Source: Clostridium cadaveris
GTDB taxonomy: Bacteria; Bacillota; Clostridia; Clostridiales; Clostridiaceae
Length of the DNA: 64,000 nt
Assembly (NCBI RefSeq): GCF_020911725.1
Contig: NZ_CP076620.1
Coordinates: 748,501-812,500 of the forward strand
Reading direction: 5' to 3'
This document shows, one piece after another, positions 53,796-61,933 of this stretch. Under the pieces are notes generated by a model. It saw nothing but the letters and a program-made list of their open reading frames with translations, did not search any database and was not told the DNA's origin. A program made the position numbers and the translations under genes. The stretch's first letter is position 1. Each line of letters starts with the position of its first letter.

Positions 53796-53972
53796 ATGAG
53801 AGAAAAAAAGTATTCTGGTAATTTTTATAATAATGATAACAAAGAAGATATGGATGAAAATTGCCCAAGTTGCATGTATAAAAATAAAAAGGTAGAGAAG
53901 AACAAGAAGGAATGTCCTAACTGTTACTACATACCAAATAAAGAAAATCAAGAAGAAAGTAAAAATAAATAA
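53796..53972 (+). CDS. 58-aa Cys4 zinc-ribbon-like mini-protein
   Basis: RBS GGAGGAG 5 bp before ATG 53796, 33 bp after the membrane protein gene and in the same direction; the stop TAA is at 53970. Two CPxC motifs (NCPSCMY and ECPNCYY, ~20 residues apart) could bind one zinc ion. The flanks are very Lys/Asn/Glu-rich. It is followed at once by a perfect terminator, so the two genes form an operon. Function unknown; possibly a partner or regulator of the membrane protein. Confidence 0.7.
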   Translation: MREKKYSGNFYNNDNKEDMDENCPSCMYKNKKVEKNKKECPNCYYIPNKENQEESKNK

Positions 53973-53973
53973 T

Positions 53974-54018
53974 AAAAAGGCGTCAATTCGTAAGATTTAA
54001 GAATTGACGCCTTTTTAT
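53974..54018. terminator. Strong bidirectional terminator
   Basis: Perfect 16-bp stem AAAAAGGCGTCAATTC/GAATTGACGCCTTTTT with an 11-nt loop, between the Cys4 gene and the convergent GlcG/HbpS gene. Confidence 0.92.
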
Positions 54019-54037
54019 TCTATAAATATTAGAGTCT

Positions 54038-54496
54038 TTAAGCAAAATTAACAGCATATTTAGCAACCTTTATATCCTGTTCTACAGAACCGCCTGAAAC
54101 TCCAATTGCCCCTATGCAGTGATTGTGTCTTTCAATAGGAATTCCACCTCCAAAGATACAAAATTTTCCGGGATGTGTATCTTGAAGTCCATATAGAGAG
54201 TTTCCAGGAAGAATATTTTTGGCAGCTTCCTCAGTTGGTATTTGGAGTGCTACGGCTGTGTAGGCTTTAGAATAAGAAATTGAAATACTAGCAAGAAGTG
54301 AGTCATCCATACGATGTTGAGCAATTATATTTCCACCGTCATCAACAATAGTAATAGCCATAGGAACTTTTATCAAAGCAGACATCTCTTCGGCCTTTGT
54401 AATCATTTCAAGTGCATCTTTTAAAGTGAGGCGCTGTCTTTTTAATGTACTTATTATGGTATTAGCAATTTCGTTTGTCATATCTGTATCCTTCAT
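54038..54496 (-). CDS. GlcG/HbpS-family (DUF336) haem-binding-like protein
   Basis: 152 aa with RBS ATGGAGG. Family landmarks are LTLKDALEMITKAEE, VPMAITIVDDGGNIIAQHRMDD, KAYTAVAL, and the C-terminal FGGGIPI-ERHNHCIGAIGVSGGS. The same fold forms the C-terminal half of PduO and stands alone in glycolate and propanediol/glycerol gene clusters, sometimes binding haem or corrinoid. Divergent from the DJ-1 gene and next to the microcompartment locus, so probably a member of that locus. Confidence 0.85.
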   Translation of the reverse strand: MKDTDMTNEIANTIISTLKRQRLTLKDALEMITKAEEMSALIKVPMAITIVDDGGNIIAQHRMDDSLLASISISYSKAYTAVALQIPTEEAAKNILPGNSLYGLQDTHPGKFCIFGGGIPIERHNHCIGAIGVSGGSVEQDIKVAKYAVNFA

Positions 54497-54781
54497 AAAT
54501 TACCTCCATAAATAAAAATGATGATATGAAAAAAGATTAAATATCAATATAATTTTATATTTTCATAAGAATAGAAAATTCCTTAAATATATTATAGAAA
54601 AAAAAGAAACTTAACTCAATTAATGTAAAATCTAAAAAAGTGTAAAATACAATACTTTTGCCGTAAAAGAAATCAGGTCTGAAAAGTACATAAATTAGGT
54701 TTGTCTATTACTAAAAATCTTATAATTCAAATGCTACAATGTAGGAAAATAAAAATTAAATTAAAGAAAAGGAGTGATTAT

Positions 54782-55354
54782 ATGAAACGAGTCTTAATGC
54801 TTGCTGGTGATTTTACAGAAGATTATGAAGTAATGGTTCCATATCAAGCTTTGAGTATGGCTGGTATAGCTGTAGACGTAGTATGCCCTGATAAATCAGC
54901 AGGGGAATATATAAAAACCGCTATTCATGATTTTGAGGGAGATCAAACTTATACAGAGAAACCGGGACATAATTTTAAATTAAATGCATCCTTTCAATAT
55001 TTAAAACTAGAAGAGTATGATGGCTTATTTATTACAGGTGGACGAGCTCCTGAATACTTAAGATTAGATTATAGGGTTATTGATATAGTGAGATTTTTTA
55101 TGGATTTAAAAAGACCTGTAGCAGCAATTTGTCATGGCGTTCAGATACTAACTGCAGCAGATGTATTAAAAGAGAAGAAAGTTACTGCTTATCCTTCAGT
55201 AAAGCCAGAAGTATTAGCTGCAGGAGGAATTTTTGTAAGCAAAGAAACTGATGAAGCTGTAATATTTGAAAATTTAGTAACTGCTCCTGCATGGCCAGGA
55301 AATGTTGAGATATTAAAAGGATTTCTTAAATTGTTAGGAGTTATTATTTTATAA
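54782..55354 (+). CDS. DJ-1/PfpI-family protein
   Basis: ATG 54782 has AAAGGAG upstream; a longer in-frame extension lacks an RBS. ~190 aa with the flavodoxin-like fold, the nucleophile-elbow Cys in [11 protein letters not shown], and the acidic [13 protein letters not shown]. Family members act as glyoxalase/deglycase-type or chaperone enzymes. Upstream of an aldehyde-generating microcompartment it may detoxify aldehydes or methylglyoxal. The direction matches the GRE gene but a 147-bp gap with its own repeats separates them. Confidence 0.85.
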   Translation: MKRVLMLAGDFTEDYEVMVPYQALSMAGIAVDVVCPDKSAGEYIKTAIHDFEGDQTYTEKPGHNFKLNASFQYLKLEEYDGLFITGGRAPEYLRLDYRVIDIVRFFMDLKRPVAAICHGVQILTAADVLKEKKVTAYPSVKPEVLAAGGIFVSKETDEAVIFENLVTAPAWPGNVEILKGFLKLLGVIIL

Positions 55355-55372
55355 AGTTAAAAAGTTTGGATT

Positions 55373-55406
55373 TTACAGTGTTTGCGTTTTAATAATGTTA
55401 CAGTGT
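55373..55406. promoter_or_regulatory. Direct repeat upstream of glycyl radical enzyme gene
   Basis: TTACAGTGT at 55373-55381 and 55398-55406, 25 bp centre to centre, ~100 bp before the start codon. Tandem spacing near two to two-and-a-half helical turns fits an AraC- or response-regulator-type activator for the microcompartment operon. Confidence 0.5.
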
Positions 55407-55501
55407 GTTTAAGTAGATAAGCTATGATTTATTTAAGAACAAAACGTTCTTTGTTTAAAAGCAAAATTATGAATTCAATATAAGTGAAGGAGGATATTTT
55501 G

Positions 55502-58033
55502 ATGATTGGAAAAGGATTTAGTGAACCAACCGAAAGAGTAAAAAGACTTAAAAAGGCAATTGTTGATGCAACTCCATATGTGGAGTCAGAAAGAGCAGTT
55601 TTGGTAACAGAGTCTTACAAGGAGACAGAAGGATTATCTCCAATTATGAGACGTGCAAAAGCAGCTGAAAAGATATTTAATAACCTACCAATTACTATTC
55701 ATGAAGATGAATTAATTGTTGGAGCAATTACAAAAAATTTACGTTCTACAGAAATTTGTCCAGAGTTTTCTTATGAGTGGGTAGAAAAAGAATTTGATAC
55801 TATGGGAACTAGACTTGCAGATCCATTCCAAATTCCTAAGGAAACAGCAGCTGAATTATCAGAAGCATTTAAATATTGGAAGGGAAAGACAACAAGTGAA
55901 TTAGCAGATTCTTATATGTCACAAGAAACAAAGGACTGTATAGCAAATGGAGTATTCACAGTTGGAAACTACTTTTATGGTGGAGTAGGTCATGTATGCG
56001 TAGACTATGAAAAGGTTTTGAAAATAGGGTTTACTGGAATTATCAAACAGGTTATTGAGAAGATGGAGTCTATGGACATTAGTGATCCCGATTATATTAA
56101 GAAGAGAAATTTCTATGAAGCGCTAGTTATTACATATACTGCAGCAATTAATTTTGCACATCGGTATGCAGCTAAAGCAAGAGAATTAGCATCAGCTTGT
56201 TCAAATCCTGTAAGAAAAGCAGAATTACTTCAAATAGCAGCTAACTGTGATAGAGTTCCTGAAAGAGGAGCTACTAACTTTTATGAAGCATGCCAATCTT
56301 TCTGGTTTGTACAAATTCTTCTTCAAATTGAGGCAAATGGACATTCTATTTCTCCAGGGCGTTTTGACCAGTACATGTATCCATTTTTAGATAATGATAA
56401 GAATATATCAAAGGATTTCGCTCAAGAATTAGTTGACTGTATATGGGTTAAATTGAATGATGTAAACAAGACACGTGATGAAGTGTCTGCACAAGCATTC
56501 GCAGGGTATGCAGTGTTCCAAAACTTAATTGTAGGTGGACAAAATGAAGAGGGATTAGATGCAACTAATGAAGTTTCTTATATGTGTATGGAAGCAGTTG
56601 CACATGTTAAATTACCAGCACCTTCATTCTCTATCCGTGTACATCAAAATACTCCAGATGAATTTTTATATAGAGCATGCGAAGTAACTCGTCTTGGGTT
56701 TGGAGTACCAGCAATGTATAATGACGAGGTTATTATACCAGCACTTTGCAATAGAGGAGTTTCTCTAGCAGATGCAAGAAATTACTGTATTATTGGTTGT
56801 GTTGAACCACAATGCCCACATAAGACAGAAGGATGGCATGATGCTGCGTTCTTCAATATTGCAAAAGTTTTAGAAATAACTTTAAACAATGGTAAAGTTG
56901 GAGACAAGCAATTAGGACCTGTTACAGGGGATATAACTACATTTACTTGTCTTGATGATATATTAGAAGCTTACAAGAAACAAATGGAATACTTTGTTTA
57001 TCATCTTGCTGAAGCTGATAACTGTGTTGATTTTGCTCACGCAGAGAGAGCTCCGCTTCCATTCTTATCTGCACTTGTAGATGACTGTATTGGAAGAGGA
57101 AAGAGTGTTCAAGAAGGTGGTGCAATTTACAATTTCACTGGACCTCAGGCTTTCGGGGTAGCTGACTCAGGGGACTCTTTATGTGCAATTAAGAAGCATG
57201 TGTTTGAGAATAAAGAAGTTACAATGGCTCAACTAAAAGAAGCTTTAGCTAATAACTTTGGCTATGCATGTGATTCTTCATCAAACACAAATAATGTTGA
57301 TTTAAATGATGAAGCTAAAATTTATGAAGCCGTAAAGAAAATATTAAGCAATAATGGTTCTATTGATATAGCAGATCTTCAAAAACAATTAAGCAGCAGC
57401 AATACTCAAATTTTAAGTTGCAGTAATGAAGAGCTAGCTCAAATAAAGAGAATTATGGAGAAGACACCTTGGTTTGGTAATGATATTGATGAAGTAGATA
57501 TGATAGCAAGAAAATGTGGACAAATCTATTCATATGAGGTTGAAAAATATAAGAATCCACGTGGCGGACAATTCCAAGCTGGATGCTATCCTGTATCAGC
57601 AAATGTACTATTTGGTAAAGATGTAGGAGCATTACCAGACGGAAGACTTGCAAAAGCTCCATTAGCAGACGGAGTATCTCCAAGACAAGGCAAGGATACT
57701 AATGGACCAACTGCTGCAGCTATGTCTGTTGCAAAATTAGACCATGAAAATTACTCTAATGGTACACTTTATAATCAAAAATTCCTTCCATCTGCACTTG
57801 CAGGAGATGAGGGGTTAAGACATTTTGCTTCTGTAGTACGTTCTTACTTTGACCATAAGGGTATGCATGTACAATTTAATGTTATAGATAAAGAGAAGTT
57901 ACTTGAAGCTCAAGCTCATCCAGAAGATTATAAAGATTTAGTTGTACGTGTTGCAGGATATAGTGCTCAATTCACTGTATTAGCAAAGGAAGTTCAAGAT
58001 GATATCATCAGCCGTACAGAACAATCATTCTAA
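55502..58033 (+). CDS. Glycyl radical diol dehydratase (1,2-propanediol/glycerol), B12-independent
   Basis: Start ATG 55502: AAGGAGG lies 8 bp before it, and an upstream GTG would overlap that RBS. 843 aa. Numbered from here, His164, His281, Ser282, Cys433, Glu435 (GCVEPQ) and Asp447 (GWHD) coincide with the catalytic residues of C. butyricum glycerol dehydratase; the radical site is Gly819 (RVAGYSAQF). The choline lyase pattern is absent. Compared with that 787-aa enzyme, there is a ~56-residue insertion at ~588-642 (amphipathic YEAVKKILSN, IADLQKQL), also expected in microcompartment-type propanediol dehydratases such as that of Roseburia. It converts 1,2-propanediol to propanal, or glycerol to 3-hydroxypropanal. 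Confidence 0.9.
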   Translation: MIGKGFSEPTERVKRLKKAIVDATPYVESERAVLVTESYKETEGLSPIMRRAKAAEKIFNNLPITIHEDELIVGAITKNLRSTEICPEFSYEWVEKEFDTMGTRLADPFQIPKETAAELSEAFKYWKGKTTSELADSYMSQETKDCIANGVFTVGNYFYGGVGHVCVDYEKVLKIGFTGIIKQVIEKMESMDISDPDYIKKRNFYEALVITYTAAINFAHRYAAKARELASACSNPVRKAELLQIAANCDRVPERGATNFYEACQSFWFVQILLQIEANGHSISPGRFDQYMYPFLDNDKNISKDFAQELVDCIWVKLNDVNKTRDEVSAQAFAGYAVFQNLIVGGQNEEGLDATNEVSYMCMEAVAHVKLPAPSFSIRVHQNTPDEFLYRACEVTRLGFGVPAMYNDEVIIPALCNRGVSLADARNYCIIGCVEPQCPHKTEGWHDAAFFNIAKVLEITLNNGKVGDKQLGPVTGDITTFTCLDDILEAYKKQMEYFVYHLAEADNCVDFAHAERAPLPFLSALVDDCIGRGKSVQEGGAIYNFTGPQAFGVADSGDSLCAIKKHVFENKEVTMAQLKEALANNFGYACDSSSNTNNVDLNDEAKIYEAVKKILSNNGSIDIADLQKQLSSSNTQILSCSNEELAQIKRIMEKTPWFGNDIDEVDMIARKCGQIYSYEVEKYKNPRGGQFQAGCYPVSANVLFGKDVGALPDGRLAKAPLADGVSPRQGKDTNGPTAAAMSVAKLDHENYSNGTLYNQKFLPSALAGDEGLRHFASVVRSYFDHKGMHVQFNVIDKEKLLEAQAHPEDYKDLVVRVAGYSAQFTVLAKEVQDDIISRTEQSF

Positions 58034-58068
58034 TATATTGTGATTATAAACGGTGAAGGAGAGTAGAC

Positions 58069-58986
58069 ATGAATTCAATTAATTATAATCTAACAGGAAC
58101 TGTGTTTGATATTCAGAGGTTTTCTCTACATGATGGACCAGGAATTCGAACAATTGTATTTTTGAAAGGATGTCCTCTTTCATGCCAATGGTGTAGTAAT
58201 CCGGAATCTCAAGACAAGAATCCGATTATTATGTATAAGAAAGATGAATGCCTCCATTGCGGTCGTTGCATAATGACCTGCAAGAGGGGGGCAATCAGCT
58301 TTGACAACAATGGATTTATAAATAGAGATCTGTGTAATGGGTGTGGAGAATGTGTAAACGCATGTCCTTCAGGAGCCCTTGTATTAAAAGGAAATACAAT
58401 GACAGTTCAGGAGCTTATAAAGGAATTAAAAAAGGATGCCACTACGTTCAGAAGATCTGGTGGCGGTGTAACTTTATCTGGAGGTGAGCCGCTGCTTCAA
58501 TATGAATTTGCCTCAGAAGTCTTAAAAGCCTGCAAAGGGCAAGGTTGGAATACTGCTATAGAGACCACTGGAATAGGAAGTAGTAAAGCAATTGAAAAGG
58601 TAATTCCTCATGTTGATACAGTGCTTATGGATGTTAAACATATGAATGCAAAAAAGCATAAAGAGTTTACAGGTATAAGTAATGAAAACATGATAAAAAA
58701 TGCAATGAGAATTAGCCAGATATCTAACACCGTAATACGTGTTCCAGTAATACCAGGTTTTAATTATTCAGTAGAAGATATTAAGGATATTGCTGAATTT
58801 GCAAGAAGCTTAGTTGGTATAAGGACAATGCATTTATTACCATATCATGTATATGGGCAAAACAAATATGAATTAATAGGTAAAAACTATGCTTTAAATA
58901 ATATAAAACCTCTTAGATCAGAAGATTTAGAAGAATGTAAGAGTATAGTTGAAAGTTATGGTTTCCAATGCATAATTGGAGGATAA
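58069..58986 (+). CDS. Glycyl radical enzyme activating enzyme (radical SAM)
   Basis: 305 aa with RBS GAAGGAGAG. The N-terminal radical SAM motif KGCPLSCQWCSNPESQ (CxxxCxxC) is followed by an inserted dicluster ferredoxin domain (CLHCGRCIMTC and CNGCGECVNACPSGA, eight Cys) and then SGGEPLLQ, IETTG and VIPGFN, the order seen in all GRE activases of this group. It uses SAM to install the glycyl radical on the preceding enzyme. It overlaps no gene but lies in one operon with the shell genes. Confidence 0.95.
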   Translation: MNSINYNLTGTVFDIQRFSLHDGPGIRTIVFLKGCPLSCQWCSNPESQDKNPIIMYKKDECLHCGRCIMTCKRGAISFDNNGFINRDLCNGCGECVNACPSGALVLKGNTMTVQELIKELKKDATTFRRSGGGVTLSGGEPLLQYEFASEVLKACKGQGWNTAIETTGIGSSKAIEKVIPHVDTVLMDVKHMNAKKHKEFTGISNENMIKNAMRISQISNTVIRVPVIPGFNYSVEDIKDIAEFARSLVGIRTMHLLPYHVYGQNKYELIGKNYALNNIKPLRSEDLEECKSIVESYGFQCIIGG

Positions 58987-59012
58987 ATTTTAATGAGGAT
59001 GGAGGAAAAATA

Positions 59013-59804
59013 ATGGATCAACAGTTAATTGAAAAAGTAATGAAACAGGTAACTGATGAACTTGGAATTAAACAAGAAACTTGTGAAAAAGAAAGCAAAT
59101 CAGGAAATAGATGCAATGGTATTGGATTAACTGAATTTGTAGGAACTGCAATGGGAGATACTATTGGATTAGTAATAGCTAGTGTAGATCCTATGTTATC
59201 TGATGTTATGAAATTAGGAAAATATCGTTCTATAGGTATTATAGGGGGAAGAGTAGGAGCTGGTCCACAAATTTGGGCAGTTGATGATGCTGTAAAGGCA
59301 ACAAATACAGAGATAATTTCTGTTGAACTTCCAAGAGATACAAAGGGTGGAGCAGGACATGGAAGTTTAATTTATATAGGTGCAGATGATGTATCAGATG
59401 CAAGAAGGGCAGTTGAAATTGCACTTCAATCAATACCAAAATACTTTGGTGATGTATATGGAAACGATGCAGGACATTTAGAGTTTCAATATACTGCAAG
59501 AGCAAGTTATTGCTTAGAAAAAGCTTTAGGAGCTCCAATAGGAAAGGCATTTGGTATGACATGTGCAGGTCCAGCAGCAATAGGAACAGTTTTAGCAGAT
59601 ATAGCTGTAAAGGCAGCAAATGTAGAAGTGGTAGGATACTGTTCGCCTTCAAATGGAACTAGTTATTCAAACGAAGTTATTCTTACTTTCACTGGTGATT
59701 CAGGAGCTGTAAGACAAGCTGTAAAAGCAGCTATAGAAGCTGGCAAGAAGATGTTGGGGGCATTGGGAGAAGAACCTAAATCTACAACAACACCATATAT
59801 TTAA
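59013..59804 (+). CDS. Tandem-domain microcompartment shell protein BMC-T (PduB/EutL-like)
   Basis: ATG 59013 has GGATGGAGG upstream. 263 aa with two BMC domains (GLTEFVGTAMGDTIGLVIAS... and LEKALGAPIGKAFGMTCAG...), as in PduB. The N-terminus (DQQLIEKVMKQVTDELGIK) is an amphipathic helix like the PduB extension that tethers cargo to the shell. Trimers form the larger pore facets. It follows the activase directly. Confidence 0.92.
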   Translation: MDQQLIEKVMKQVTDELGIKQETCEKESKSGNRCNGIGLTEFVGTAMGDTIGLVIASVDPMLSDVMKLGKYRSIGIIGGRVGAGPQIWAVDDAVKATNTEIISVELPRDTKGGAGHGSLIYIGADDVSDARRAVEIALQSIPKYFGDVYGNDAGHLEFQYTARASYCLEKALGAPIGKAFGMTCAGPAAIGTVLADIAVKAANVEVVGYCSPSNGTSYSNEVILTFTGDSGAVRQAVKAAIEAGKKMLGALGEEPKSTTTPYI

Positions 59805-59842
59805 TAAGAAATAAAATATAGATTAACAGAGGAGGTTTCAAT

Positions 59843-60130
59843 ATGAATTCAGATGCATTAGGTATGGTTGAGACAAAAGGATTGGTTGGAGCAATCGAAG
59901 CGGCAGATGCTATGGTAAAAGCAGCAAATGTTACATTAGTAGGATATGAAAAAATAGGTTCAGGACTTGTTACAGTTATGGTTAGAGGTGATGTAGGAGC
60001 GGTAAAGGCTGCTACAGATGCAGGAGCAGCTTCTGCAGCAGCAGTTGGTGATGTTGTTTCTACTCATGTTATACCACGTCCTCATACAGATGTTGAAAAA
60101 ATTATTCCACATCTTGAAAATGAAAAATAG
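59843..60130 (+). CDS. Hexameric shell protein BMC-H (PduA/PduJ-like)
   Basis: 95 aa with RBS GAGGAGG. Canonical Pfam00936 sequence: [37 protein letters not shown] split across the first half, [15 protein letters not shown], and [14 protein letters not shown]. It makes the main hexagonal facets with narrow pores for substrate passage. Pore-loop residues lie around the GSG turn. Separated from the next gene by a hairpin without a T-run. Confidence 0.95.
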   Translation: MNSDALGMVETKGLVGAIEAADAMVKAANVTLVGYEKIGSGLVTVMVRGDVGAVKAATDAGAASAAAVGDVVSTHVIPRPHTDVEKIIPHLENEK

Positions 60131-60164
60131 ACTATAAGAAATTATTGTTTGAGTGGTAGTATCG

Positions 60165-60187
60165 AGAGATGCTTTTTAAGCATCTCT
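60165..60187 (+). promoter_or_regulatory. Intercistronic hairpin in shell operon
   Basis: Perfect 10-bp stem AGAGATGCTT/AAGCATCTCT around TTT, in the 75-bp gap after BMC-H; no T-run follows. Likely an mRNA stability or processing element that raises BMC-H over downstream products. Confidence 0.65.
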
Positions 60188-60205
60188 TGAAACGAGGTGA
60201 AATAA

Positions 60206-60964
60206 TTGGAAATTAGTGAGGAGCGTTTAAAAGAGATAATACTGCGTGTATTACATGATTTTGAAGAAGAGAAGAAACTTTCAGGGATTCAGAAAGTATA
60301 TATGATATGTACCTCACAATGGGATGAGAGATATTGTGATTTTTTAAAACTCATGGAGAAATTTGATAATATTCAGATATATGTAGTTGTCCATGAATTA
60401 TGGATAGGCAAAGAATATGAAAGAATTTTAAAAAGTTATAAATCTTGTTATAAAACAATATCCCAATCATGTGAGTTACCAAAAGATCTTGATAAAGCAG
60501 TTACTGTATTTCCAGTAGTTCCTAAAGATATAGTTGTGAAGTCTGCTTTATGTATAAGTGACACATTTGAAACATCATGGATTACTTCATGCATAGAAAA
60601 TGGAGGTAGGATTATTTTCTTACGTAATGGACTTATGAAGTTTTCAGGTAAGGAATCAAAAGTTTATATAAGCCAAATATTATCTTACTATCGTAAGATT
60701 TTAGAGTATGGTATTGAAATTAGTGATATCAATGAAATAAAAGAAAAAGCTAAAAATGAGACTTTAAATAAGCAATACATTATGAAGGAAAAATACGTTT
60801 TGCCAAGTAAAGCTATTAGGAATGAAAAGAGAGTTATAACAGCATCAAATATTGAACACTATGCTGAAGATGGTATTGTTCATATAAATAAGAATGATAT
60901 TGTTACAGACTTAGCACGAGATAAGGCGAAATTTTTAAATATAATTTTTAAATATGCAATATAG
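60206..60964 (+). CDS. Microcompartment-associated protein of unknown function with EP-like N-terminus
   Basis: TTG start 60206 with GAGGTGA 5 bp upstream. 252 aa. The N-terminal ISEERLKEIILRVLHDFEEE is a perfect amphipathic helix like encapsulation peptides. The core (VYMICTSQWDERYCDFLKLM, VYVVVHELW, VFPVVPKDIVVKSALCISD) looks like a flavoprotein/EutQ-region Rossmann-like fold found in Eut and GRM loci (similar to TIGR02536-type proteins). It is probably packaged inside the shell. Whether it binds FMN or has enzyme activity is not clear from sequence. Confidence 0.6.
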   Translation: MEISEERLKEIILRVLHDFEEEKKLSGIQKVYMICTSQWDERYCDFLKLMEKFDNIQIYVVVHELWIGKEYERILKSYKSCYKTISQSCELPKDLDKAVTVFPVVPKDIVVKSALCISDTFETSWITSCIENGGRIIFLRNGLMKFSGKESKVYISQILSYYRKILEYGIEISDINEIKEKAKNETLNKQYIMKEKYVLPSKAIRNEKRVITASNIEHYAEDGIVHINKNDIVTDLARDKAKFLNIIFKYAI

Positions 60965-60976
60965 TGAGGTGATAGG

Positions 60977-61573
60977 ATGAAACAATCACTGGGATTGGTT
61001 GAAATTCAAGGTTTATCTACTGCTGTTTTAGTAGCAGATGCAATGGTGAAATCAGCTAATGTTCGTATTATAGAAATTGAAAATGCTAAAGGTTCTGGCT
61101 ATATGACAATTAAGGTTGTTGGGGATGTAGGAGCTGTAAATGCTGCAGTAAATGCAGGACAGCAGCTTGGGGCTATGAACCAAAAGTTGGTTTCATGGAG
61201 AGTTATTCCGAGACCTTCAGATTTTGTAGAAAATACCTTTTGTAATTTAGAAACATTAAAGCCATCAAAGGTAGAACACAAAGTAGAAATAAAAGAAAAT
61301 GAAGTTGCAAAAAATGAGGATTCTTTCATAGAAGATAGCACTATGGTAGCTGATAAAACTGTAAATACATCAACAATTTTAGAAGAAAAGACTGATATTA
61401 AGGAAAGAGAAGTTATTAAAGAGGCTAATTTAGAAGAATCAGTAGTTGATATAAAGAAAACAAAAGAAAGTGAAAGTAATAAAACAGAAGTTGAAAAGAA
61501 AGTAGTATCATCTTCTGGAAGTAAGAAAACAAATTCAATAAAAAAAGATACATCAAAGCGAAAGAATAAATAA
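60977..61573 (+). CDS. BMC-H shell protein with long basic C-terminal tail (PduK/EutK-like)
   Basis: 198 aa with RBS GAGGTGATAGG. Residues 1-~90 are a BMC domain (SLGLVEIQGLSTAVLVADAMV, GDVGAVNAAVNAG, VIPRPSDFVENTF). The remaining ~108 residues are hydrophilic, first Glu-rich, then strongly basic (SGSKKTNSIKKDTSKRKNK). No helix-turn-helix as in EutK or FeS motif as in PduK is visible. The tail could link shells to nucleic acid or neighbouring particles, or be an unstructured spacer. Confidence 0.85.
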   Translation: MKQSLGLVEIQGLSTAVLVADAMVKSANVRIIEIENAKGSGYMTIKVVGDVGAVNAAVNAGQQLGAMNQKLVSWRVIPRPSDFVENTFCNLETLKPSKVEHKVEIKENEVAKNEDSFIEDSTMVADKTVNTSTILEEKTDIKEREVIKEANLEESVVDIKKTKESESNKTEVEKKVVSSSGSKKTNSIKKDTSKRKNK

Positions 61574-61636
61574 CATGGAGAACTTTTAGGTTATATATTA
61601 ATGGAGTTTATTTTCGATGAAAGGAAAGTGAGCAGT

Positions 61637-61900
61637 ATGAAATTAGCTAAGGTTATAGGAACTATTGTGGCTACAAGAAAAGAGGAATCCCTTGTTGGTT
61701 ACAAATTAATGGTGATTAGGCGTATTGATGGCAGCACCAATTTTATTGGAGATGAAGAAGTAGCAGTAGATTATGTAGGGGCTGGAATTGGAGAGATAGT
61801 TCTTATAGGTCAAGGATCTGCTGTTCGTTTAAATAAAGCGAAAAAAGAAGCTACCATTGATATGGCCATTATAGGAATTATTGATGCTATAGATATTTAG
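61637..61900 (+). CDS. Pentameric shell vertex protein BMC-P (EutN/CcmL/PduN)
   Basis: ATG 61637 with GAAAGGAAAG upstream; 87 aa, the family's normal size. Sequence MKLAKVIGTIVATRKEESLVGYKL, AVDYVGAGIGEIVLIGQGSAVR, DMAIIGIIDAI is textbook EutN/CcmL. Pentamers close the twelve vertices of the compartment. Its presence completes a minimal shell set (T, H, H, P) in one operon. Confidence 0.95.
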   Translation: MKLAKVIGTIVATRKEESLVGYKLMVIRRIDGSTNFIGDEEVAVDYVGAGIGEIVLIGQGSAVRLNKAKKEATIDMAIIGIIDAIDI

Positions 61901-61933
61901 CAGGTTATCGTAAAAGAGGAGGTAGTGTTTCAT

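Noticed and set aside
55484-55501. Upstream GTG as start of the glycyl radical enzyme
   Set aside because: It overlaps AAGGAGG, the obvious RBS of ATG 55502; numbering from 55502 also aligns every catalytic residue with glycerol dehydratase.
55502-58033. Choline TMA-lyase (CutC) or pyruvate formate-lyase assignment
   Set aside because: The residues at the choline pocket positions do not fit; GWHD after CVEPQ and His164/Ser282 are diol dehydratase features, and no Cys-Cys pair of PFL is present.
60165-60187. Terminator inside the shell operon
   Set aside because: The hairpin is perfect but lacks a T-run, and the downstream gene continues without a visible promoter.
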